DNA of 64,000 nt from Halorussus gelatinilyticus (lineage in GTDB: Archaea > Halobacteriota > Halobacteria > Halobacteriales > Haladaptataceae), in the NCBI RefSeq assembly GCF_023238445.1, contig NZ_CP096658.1:1860001-1924000 (forward strand), in the 5' to 3' direction. A program made the position numbers and the translations under genes. Each line of letters begins with the position of its first letter. Positions within the stretch are counted from its first letter, which is position 1. Below the pieces are notes generated by a model. That model ran no database searches. It was not told where the DNA came from and saw only the letters and a program-made list of their open reading frames with translations. Of this stretch, positions 1-6,356 are shown one piece after another.

Positions 1-348
1 CGCGGGCCCCGCGGCGACCAGACGGTCGCCCTCGACCTTCACGTCCTGAATCATGCGGAGCGGCCCGGTCTCGCGGTCGGCCAACAGGCCCGCGCGTTCG
101 GCGACCACCGTGGGGTCGCTCGGAATCTGCACGTCCACGACCGCGAACCCGTCCATCGTGGCGACGTAGGCGAACTTTCCGCTCCGGTCGGGAACCGCCT
201 CCGTCGCGTTCGCTATCGAGACGCTCCCCAGCGGCCGGTACGGTCCCGGATGCGCCGTCGCCGTCTCGGCCGCCATCCCCGCTCCGACTCCGACGGAAGC
301 GAGTGCGACCGACCCCGAAACCTCCCGCAGAAACTCGCGGCGATGCAT
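1..348 (-). CDS. Tat-exported LVIVD-repeat-like protein (N-terminal part only)
   Basis: Partial gene: 116 codons are visible and it runs off the left edge of the window. The start ATG is at 348. The N terminus begins MHRREFLREVSGS, a twin-arginine motif followed by a hydrophobic Ala/Val/Gly stretch and then an Ala-rich cleavage region, so Tat export is likely. The mature part has a beta-propeller-like pattern (KFAYVATMDGFAVVDVQIP, then DVKVEGDRLVAAG) as seen in LVIVD repeat proteins of haloarchaea, where a short strand is followed by a 'V-V-D' blade. The family assignment comes from one and a half blades only. It is transcribed away from the ROK kinase gene in the same direction, 48 bp downstream of that gene's stop. 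Confidence 0.6.
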   Translation of the reverse strand, partial: MHRREFLREVSGSVALASVGVGAGMAAETATAHPGPYRPLGSVSIANATEAVPDRSGKFAYVATMDGFAVVDVQIPSDPTVVAERAGLLADRETGPLRMIQDVKVEGDRLVAAGPA

Positions 349-396
349 GGACGGACGAAAGGTCTACAGAAGGATAAATGGGTGGGCGAACGTGGA

Positions 397-1374
397 CTAC
401 GCGACCGTTCGCGACCGGTCGCCCGTCCCGCCCGTCATCGCGCTGGCGATGGCTCCCTTCAACACCACGTCGTCGCCGAGGTTCGTCAACTGCACGTCGG
501 GGACGTTGTTGAACACGAGGTCGTCCACGCGCTCGCGGATGGGGTCCACGACCAGCGACTCGTTCTGCAGCGCCACCGCGCCGCCGACGTAGATGACCAG
601 CGGCGCGTAGGCCTGCGCGATGTTGGTCACGCCGAGCGCGTTCCAGTGAGCGACCTGCTCGACGACGTGGTCGGCGAACTCGTCGTCGCCCGCCGCCTCG
701 AACACGTCCACCGCCGAGAAGTCCGGGTCGGCGAGCGGCAGGTCGGTGTCGAGGCTGCCGGCGTCCTCCGCGAGCAGTTTGGCGTACTTCGGGATGTTGT
801 TGCCCGAGCAGTACGCCTCCCAGTGCCCCTCGCGGCCACAGCCACAGGTGCGTCGGCCTTGCGGGTCCACGACCATGTGGCCGACCTCGCCCGCGTTGCC
901 GTCCCACCCAGAGAGCACCTGTCCGTCCACGCAGACCCCCGCGCCGATGCCCGACGAGATGGTCAGGTACGCCATGTCGTCGGGGTTACGGTCGCTGTAG
1001 AATCGCTCGCCGATGACGCCCGCGACGGTGTCGTTGTGGAGGTAGACGCTCTCGCTTTCGATGAGTTGTCCCACGGGACCGGTCAGCGGGATGCGGTCGA
1101 TGGTGTCCGGGAGGTTCGCCGGGTTCTCGACCGCGCCCTCCGCGAGGTCCAGCGGTCCGATGGAGCCGATGCCCGCGGCCCGGACGTCCGACGGGGCGAT
1201 GTCGGCGGCCGCGCTGGCCTCTCGAAGACACTCCAAGACGGCCTCCGTGACCGCGATGCCCGTGGGACCGTTGGGGGTGTCCGCGCGGTGGACGCTCACC
1301 ACGTCCCCCTCGTCGTCGGCGACTGCCGCCCTGACGTTCGTCGCGCCGAGGTCAACGCCCGCGTAGTACGCCAT
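397..1374 (-). CDS. ROK-family sugar kinase (glucokinase-like)
   Basis: A 325-aa protein of the ROK family, which phosphorylates glucose or related sugars with ATP in the cytoplasm. The N-terminal phosphate-binding loop reads GVDLGATNVRAAV, the sugar-binding region includes LHNDTVAGVIGE with a candidate catalytic Asp, and SSGIGAGVCVDG is the second phosphate loop. The ROK zinc motif is present as GHMVVDP followed by CGCGREGHWEAYCSG. In this motif the third cysteine of the usual set is replaced by His, still a possible zinc ligand. Length fits the family. Glucokinase is the most likely activity, but N-acyl-mannosamine or fructose kinases share the fold. A GTTAAG-like AT-rich stretch lies about 30 bp upstream of the start. 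Confidence 0.85.
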   Translation of the reverse strand: MAYYAGVDLGATNVRAAVADDEGDVVSVHRADTPNGPTGIAVTEAVLECLREASAAADIAPSDVRAAGIGSIGPLDLAEGAVENPANLPDTIDRIPLTGPVGQLIESESVYLHNDTVAGVIGERFYSDRNPDDMAYLTISSGIGAGVCVDGQVLSGWDGNAGEVGHMVVDPQGRRTCGCGREGHWEAYCSGNNIPKYAKLLAEDAGSLDTDLPLADPDFSAVDVFEAAGDDEFADHVVEQVAHWNALGVTNIAQAYAPLVIYVGGAVALQNESLVVDPIRERVDDLVFNNVPDVQLTNLGDDVVLKGAIASAMTGGTGDRSRTVA

Positions 1375-1535
1375 TCACCCCGGTAGGACGGTCCGGTCGC
1401 ACTTAACTACAAGCATTTACTCGGCGACGAGTACGACACTCTCTGACGTGCCCGACCGCGCAGGTGGCGAACCGCGGTCGCTCTCCGACGCGAACCTGCG
1501 ACAGTGATAACTCTCGTCAGATGGTATCACACACC

Positions 1536-1997
1536 ATGAATCCCGACCCCGACGACCGGCCGGACGCGAACGACCGGAGCTCGGACGACCCCGACTCGGA
1601 CCCGGACCCGGACCTCGCCGGCGCGGACCTCACCGACGCGGAGGTCGCGGCGCTCCACGAGGTCGAATTGGGCGTCGAGTGGTTGCACCGCGCGCACGGC
1701 CACCTCGTCCAGTTCCACCACGCGACCGGGCACGCGATGGACCACCTCGCCGAGGCCGAAGCCGGCCTGCGCGAGGCGGGCTACGACGGTCTCGCAGACC
1801 GCCTGCGCGACGACCTGCTCCCCCGCGGCGTGGTCGGAGACAAATGGTCCTACGGCGTGCTGGAGGCGTTTCAGGCCGGTCCGATGGCGGACGCCGACTC
1901 GTTCGGCACCGACGCCTGCGAGGAAGTCGCCGACGGCGAGCGCCACGTCGCCGAGCGCCGTCAGGAGCGCGAGTGGAAGGGTCGCTCCCGGACGTAG
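1536..1997 (+). CDS. Conserved haloarchaeal protein, acidic N terminus, function unknown
   Basis: 153 aa from the ATG at 1536. An in-frame ATG at 1521 would add five residues. The first 35 residues are a low-complexity Asp/Pro/Ser tract. The rest is predicted helical (EVAALHEVELGVEWLHRAHG, then HLVQFHHATGHAMDHL) with several His residues, resembling a small helical bundle. I do not recognise a characterised family. No membrane segment or signal peptide is visible. It is single and faces the convergent uspA-like gene. Its base composition matches the neighbours, so it looks like a resident gene. Confidence 0.7.
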   Translation: MNPDPDDRPDANDRSSDDPDSDPDPDLAGADLTDAEVAALHEVELGVEWLHRAHGHLVQFHHATGHAMDHLAEAEAGLREAGYDGLADRLRDDLLPRGVVGDKWSYGVLEAFQAGPMADADSFGTDACEEVADGERHVAERRQEREWKGRSRT

Positions 1998-2096
1998 GAC
2001 GGTCGCCGCGCGGGTGTTCGCTCCTCGACCGACGAACGCTCGGTGACGCGAACCACGAGGGCGCACCGCCGACGAAAAACGAACCCGGTCGTACGA

Positions 2097-2546
2097 CTAG
2101 TCCCCGCGGACGAAGGTCACGGGACACGGCGCGCTCAGCATGACCTCTTGGGCCGTGCTCCCGAAGACCGCCTTGCCCGTCGGCGAACGCTTCCGGCCGC
2201 CGACGACCACGCGGTCGGCGTTGACCTCGTTGGCGAGGTCCACGATGCTCTCGCCGTGTTCGCCGACGCGCCCGCGGACGGTGTACTCGACGTCCGCCTC
2301 GTCGAAGGCGTCGGTGAGTTCTCGGACGGTCGCGTGGCGCGAGGCCACCTCGTCGGGGTCGATGTCGCCCGCCGGGTCGTAGTCGAGCTGGCTCACCACG
2401 CCGTCGAACTCCTCGTCGGTGAAGACGTGGGCCAGCACGACTCGCGCGCCGGTCGGTCCCGCTACGTCGATGACTGCCTCGGCCAACTCCTCGGTGCGGT
2501 CGGCGTCGCCCGGCCCGACCGCGAGCAGGATAGTCTGTAGTGCCAT
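2097..2546 (-). CDS. Universal stress protein, UspA family
   Basis: 149 aa, the usual size of a single USP domain. It begins with the typical beta strand (LQTILLAVGPGDAD) and ends with the nucleotide-binding signature G-x2-G-x9-G-S/T, seen here as GGRKRSPTGKAVFGST, so it probably belongs to the ATP-binding subgroup. The closing strand APCPVTFVR is also characteristic. Such proteins are cytoplasmic dimers tied to stress or energy state; the specific role cannot be read from the sequence. It is monocistronic and divergent from the SDR gene, with its own TATA-like box. Confidence 0.92.
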   Translation of the reverse strand: MALQTILLAVGPGDADRTEELAEAVIDVAGPTGARVVLAHVFTDEEFDGVVSQLDYDPAGDIDPDEVASRHATVRELTDAFDEADVEYTVRGRVGEHGESIVDLANEVNADRVVVGGRKRSPTGKAVFGSTAQEVMLSAPCPVTFVRGD

Positions 2547-2565
2547 ATCGACACGTCCACGGTCC

Positions 2566-2575
2566 GGATATTAAG
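2566..2575 (-). promoter_or_regulatory. TATA-like box of the uspA-family gene
   Basis: Read on the minus strand this is CTTAATATCC. The core is centred about 25 nt before the ATG at 2546, the spacing expected for a leaderless haloarchaeal transcript. Predicted from position and composition only. Confidence 0.5.
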
Positions 2576-2830
2576 CGTATGTGGCCGTGACGGTTTTTTG
2601 CGGCGTCTCGGTCCCCGCAGGCGGTCGTCCGCGCCGAGCGGTCGGGAACCTGTCGGCGAATCCGGGAATCGTGGCAGGTCCGAAACTTACGCCGAGTTCG
2701 GCAATCGCGACAGTCCGAAGCTCGCGGGGGTCCGGGCCGACGCTCGCCGGCCGACCGCGAACGACGTTTCCCCGTTCGGAGAACCCTCCGAACCTCAACA
2801 CGGAAATACGACGACGCCGAACCCCCGTCC

Positions 2831-3571
2831 ATGCTTCGACCCGACCTGACCGGGCGGACCGCGCTCGTGACCGGGAGCGCGAGGGGCGTCGGCCGAGAGC
2901 TACTGCTCGCCTTGGCGGACTGCGGCGCATCGGTGGCGGTCCACTACCGCTCCAGCGAGGGGGCCGCCCACGACGTCGCCGACGCCGCACGCGAGACGGG
3001 TGCGCCCGAGGTGACGACGATACGGGGCGACGTGGCCGACCCGGACGACGTGGACGCGATGTTCGACGCCGTGGAGGACGACCTCGACGGCGTGGACGTG
3101 CTGGTGAACAACGTCGGCCCGTTCGCGCCCGACCACTGGGAGGACATCTCCTACGAGCGGTGGAACACCGTCCTGCAGGCCAACGTCAACGGCACCTACC
3201 TCTGCTGTAAGCGTGCCCTCCCGGAGATGCGCGACCAGTCGTGGGGCCGCATCGTGAACGTCGGCTACGCCAGCTCCGAGAAGGGCATGGTCAATCCGAA
3301 GAACGCGCCCTACTTCATCGCCAAGCAGGGCGTGTTGATGTTCACCCGGATGCTCGCCAACGACACCCAGAACGACGGCATCACGGTGAACGCCGTCTCT
3401 CCTTACGTGATCGAGAACTCCGACGAGTTCCCCGAGGACCTCCCGCGCGGCCGACCCGCCGACTTCGAGGACGTGGAGCAGGCGGTGCTGTTCTTCTTGG
3501 ACGAGGACAGCGACTACATCAGCGGCGAGAACATCGAAGTGGACGGCGGATGGTTGCCGGAGACCGTGTAG
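2831..3571 (+). CDS. SDR-family NAD(P)-dependent oxidoreductase
   Basis: 246 aa classical short-chain dehydrogenase/reductase. The Rossmann motif TGSARGVG lies at about residues 15-22, the NNVG structural motif is in the middle, and the catalytic Ser and Tyr-x3-Lys are seen as YASS and YFIAK with the usual 13-residue spacing. The C terminus reads GENIEVDGGW, as in 3-oxoacyl-ACP reductase-like (FabG) members. The substrate cannot be predicted; many haloarchaeal FabG-like enzymes act on PHA precursors or on polyols. ATG start at 2831, 284 bp from the divergent uspA-like gene. No operon partner. Confidence 0.9.
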   Translation: MLRPDLTGRTALVTGSARGVGRELLLALADCGASVAVHYRSSEGAAHDVADAARETGAPEVTTIRGDVADPDDVDAMFDAVEDDLDGVDVLVNNVGPFAPDHWEDISYERWNTVLQANVNGTYLCCKRALPEMRDQSWGRIVNVGYASSEKGMVNPKNAPYFIAKQGVLMFTRMLANDTQNDGITVNAVSPYVIENSDEFPEDLPRGRPADFEDVEQAVLFFLDEDSDYISGENIEVDGGWLPETV

Positions 3572-3729
3572 CGGCCGCGCCACGTAGTCACGCTCTAGAC
3601 CGGCGTAACGGACGTTCCGCGCCGAAAATCCGTAGTTCGAGTTACGGCCGCCCCTCCAACCGACTAATAACTTTTCGTGCCCGTCCGCTACGCTCACCCG
3701 TCGGGGACCGACCCGACGGGGGAAGACCA

Positions 3730-4314
3730 ATGCACGAAAACGACGACAGCTCGAACATCGCATCGAAACTGCTGGGCGAGGGGACGTCTCGCCGCGAATT
3801 CATGGACACGACCGCCAAACTCGGCGGGAGCGCGCTCGCGCTGTCCGCGCTCGGCGGCGGTACCGTCGCCGCCAGCGGTACACAGACGGAAGGAGCAGCG
3901 GTGACGCTCCAGAATCAGGAGTCGGACGGTTCGACGGTGATGGTGGCCTCGGCAGCCGTCCCGGAGGGCGGGTTCGTCGCTATCCACGACCTGTCGCTCC
4001 TCGAAGGCGAGGTCCTCGGGAGCGTCATCGGCGTCTCGGAGCTGTTAGACGCCGGCGAACACCAGAACATCGAGGTCACGCTGTTCGAGGGCGTGCCGGG
4101 AGCCCAGTTCGACCAGTCGGCGCTACAGGAGACCCAGCCGCTGATCGCGATGCCCCACCAGAACACGAACGGCAACGAGTCCTACGACTTCGTCTCGTCG
4201 CAGGGCGAAGCCGACGGCCCGTACACCAGAGCGGGCGCGCCCGTGGTGGGTCTCGGGTACGCCATCGTACAGAGCGAAACGACGATGGGCGGCGAAACCA
4301 CCACGACCGAGTAG
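3730..4314 (+). CDS. Tat-exported DUF7282-type protein
   Basis: 194 aa from the ATG at 3730. A twin-arginine signal is visible (TSRREFMDTTAKLGG, then a Leu/Ala/Gly core), so export in the folded state is expected. The mature part has the pattern VPEGGFVAIHD, followed by GSVIGVSELLDAGEHQNIEV, typical of the haloarchaeal DUF7282 domain, a small beta domain often found on surface glycoproteins. A Thr-rich tail (ETTMGGETTTTE) could be a glycosylated or linker segment. Function unknown. It converges on the flavoprotein gene downstream. Domain name given from memory of the family pattern. Confidence 0.75.
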   Translation: MHENDDSSNIASKLLGEGTSRREFMDTTAKLGGSALALSALGGGTVAASGTQTEGAAVTLQNQESDGSTVMVASAAVPEGGFVAIHDLSLLEGEVLGSVIGVSELLDAGEHQNIEVTLFEGVPGAQFDQSALQETQPLIAMPHQNTNGNESYDFVSSQGEADGPYTRAGAPVVGLGYAIVQSETTMGGETTTTE

Positions 4315-4375
4315 ACGCGTGTCGGCGATGGCGCGACCCGCCGCGTAGCGGACCTGCGGCCGTCCGCGGACTCAG

Positions 4376-5467
4376 CTACGACCCCGACAACAACTTTTTC
4401 AGATGCTCCTTCGAGAAGAAGGAGGTCGGCTTGTCCATGTGGACGCCGATTTCGCCGGAGAACGCCGACAGCCCGACCTTCTGGACGCTCTCGGGGAGCG
4501 AGTAGCACTTCCGAATCCAGTGGCCCAACTCGATTTCGGTGTGCAGGTCCTCGCGCCACGCGTCCTCGTAATCCTGTAGGGTGTCGGGTCGCTCGGGGTC
4601 GATGACCTTCGCGGCGTGGCTCGCGGCGGTCATGCCGTAGAGGATGCCGCCGCCGGTGAAGGGCTTGGTCTGGGCGGCAGCGTCGCCGACGAGAAAGCCG
4701 CGCCGACTCGTCACCGAGTCGGCCGGCCCGACCGGAATCATGCCCGCGCAGAAGTGGCTCGTCTCCACGTCGTACTCCGCGGTGAACTCGTCGAACAGCT
4801 CCTTGGCGGACGGGTCCGAGCCGGGCGGGGCCGCCAGCCCGTACTCGACGCCCGACTCGCCGCGCGGGATGCGCCACGCGAAGAATCTGGGCGCGGTCAG
4901 GTGAACGTCCACGTAGTCGCCGGGGTCGTCCTCCTCGGAGAAGGCGAGGACGCCCTGTAGCTTCTCGCCGGGTTCCGGCAGGCCGAGTTCCGAGCGCACG
5001 CGCGAGACCGGCCCGTCGCATCCGGCGACCATCCGCGCCTCGAAGGTCTCGGTGCCGTCGGGCGTGCTGGCGGTCACTTCCACCCGGTCGGCGTACTCCT
5101 CGACCGACGAGACGCTGTGGTTCTCCCGGAGGTCCGCGCCGGCGTCGCGGGCGGCGTCGGCGAGGAGTTCGTCCAGTCCCACGCGGTCGATGACGTTCGA
5201 GACGACCTCGCGCTTGTAGAAGGGGTAGTCGTCGCTTTGGGGACCCCCGACGTGGAAGCGCGCGCCGTACACCTCGTTCTGGAGCAACTCCTCGCGCGCG
5301 CCCTCGGGCGTAAACTCCCAGATGTCGGTGCTGACGTGGCCCGAACAGGCGAGCGGTTTCCCGACCGCTCCGCGTTCGAGCGCCAGCACGTCGTACCCCC
5401 GTTCGGCCGCCCGCCGGGAGAATCGAGACCCGGCCGGGCCCGCCCCGACGACTACGAAGTCGTACAT
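4376..5467 (-). CDS. Geranylgeranyl-reductase-family FAD oxidoreductase
   Basis: 363 aa flavoprotein. The N-terminal FAD-binding motif is VVGAGPAGSRFSRRAAERG, followed by an acidic end of the second strand (ALERG). A KPLACSGHVS segment matches the Cys-Gly/Ser loop of archaeal geranylgeranyl reductases. The second FAD motif GFLVGDAAAQTKPFTGGGI lies near residue 255. These enzymes saturate isoprenoid chains of archaeal lipids or quinones. Haloarchaea have several paralogues, so this may be the lipid reductase or one acting on menaquinone or retinal-pathway precursors. Usual length. It converges on the DUF7282 gene and has no operon partner. Confidence 0.85.
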   Translation of the reverse strand: MYDFVVVGAGPAGSRFSRRAAERGYDVLALERGAVGKPLACSGHVSTDIWEFTPEGAREELLQNEVYGARFHVGGPQSDDYPFYKREVVSNVIDRVGLDELLADAARDAGADLRENHSVSSVEEYADRVEVTASTPDGTETFEARMVAGCDGPVSRVRSELGLPEPGEKLQGVLAFSEEDDPGDYVDVHLTAPRFFAWRIPRGESGVEYGLAAPPGSDPSAKELFDEFTAEYDVETSHFCAGMIPVGPADSVTSRRGFLVGDAAAQTKPFTGGGILYGMTAASHAAKVIDPERPDTLQDYEDAWREDLHTEIELGHWIRKCYSLPESVQKVGLSAFSGEIGVHMDKPTSFFSKEHLKKLLSGS

Positions 5468-5592
5468 CGGTCGGGGGTACTACCCTGCGGCCCAAGTATT
5501 CACCGCTCTATGCTCGTTCGTCGTGGTAGTCGGCGCGCTGACCGTCCGTCGTCGGTTTCGACCGCTGAACGCGTCGCGTCGACGGCGGACCG

Positions 5593-6147
5593 CTATCCGT
5601 CCACGTTCGGCGGTGCTTCCTGCTGAGCGAGCCGTTGCCGTCGCACGTAGTGAGTCGCCGCCGAGAGCGCGAACGCCGCGACGATGAGGACGCCCCATAT
5701 CTCGTCGGGAATCGCCTCGAACGGTGGGACGCCCAGCAAGTCGCCGAGGACGAGAACCGCGCTCACGACCGCGAGCGCGAGATAGTACCGAATCCACGGG
5801 AAGTCGTCCTGCGGCCGGAGGTACCCCTCCAACTGGGCCGCGTTCCCCGATAACTCGACCACTCCGCGGTTCTGGTTGTAATCGACGATACCAGCGTCCG
5901 CGAGCTTCGGGAGATGCGTCTGATAGAGAGACGTGTAGACCGACTTGCGCTCGTTGGCCGACAGCCCCTCGACGGTCGTGTCGTTCTCCCACGCCGCGAC
6001 CTGCTCGGCGAGTTCGCTCAGCTCGACCGGACGGTCCTGCTGCTTGAGGTAATGTAGCGTGTACCGCCGTCGCCGGTTCTTCAACACGTCGAAGATTAGG
6101 TCTTCGGACAGTGTTTCTTGCTCCGGTGAGTTGTCAGCCGAGCTCAT
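5593..6147 (-). CDS. DUF7344-type winged-helix protein with two membrane segments
   Basis: 184 aa from the ATG at 6147; an upstream in-frame TTG at 6165 is less likely. Residues 15-105 resemble the haloarchaeal wHTH regulators (LIFDVLKNRRRRYTLHYL, then SVYTSLYQTHLPKLADAGIV), with the pattern YNQNRGVVELS after it. Residues about 115-160 form two hydrophobic helices (YYLALAVVSAVLVLGDLL and WGVLIVAAFALSAATHY) with a short loop. It is thus a membrane-attached candidate DNA-binding protein, a common haloarchaeal arrangement whose targets are mostly unknown. Two palindromes lie in the upstream interval before uvrA and might be its own operators. Confidence 0.8.
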   Translation of the reverse strand: MSSADNSPEQETLSEDLIFDVLKNRRRRYTLHYLKQQDRPVELSELAEQVAAWENDTTVEGLSANERKSVYTSLYQTHLPKLADAGIVDYNQNRGVVELSGNAAQLEGYLRPQDDFPWIRYYLALAVVSAVLVLGDLLGVPPFEAIPDEIWGVLIVAAFALSAATHYVRRQRLAQQEAPPNVDG

Positions 6148-6242
6148 ACTACCGAAATCGCTCAATCGCTTGTTGCGCCGATGCCACCGCCACCCATCCC
6201 ATCACGGTACGCCAGTTTCACCCGGACCACACTTTGTTATCC

Positions 6243-6307
6243 AGTACTTAGCACCGAGCCAATATCAAAAGTACTACAGGAATCGGAGGTAATACGGGGA
6301 TTCCCCG
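6243..6307. promoter_or_regulatory. Two inverted repeats upstream of the DUF7344-type regulator
   Basis: AGTACTT at 6243-6249 and its exact complement AAGTACT at 6269-6275 flank a 19-base centre. A second palindrome, CGGGGATTCCCCG, lies at 6295-6307. The interval separates the regulator start (6147) from the end of uvrA (6357), and both genes read leftward. The position is compatible with operators or, for the second, with a weak hairpin after uvrA. Binding is inference only. Confidence 0.35.
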
Positions 6308-6356
6308 AGTTAACGTGACGATAAAGCGGCTGAGGCGGAGAATTAGTGAAGACCCT

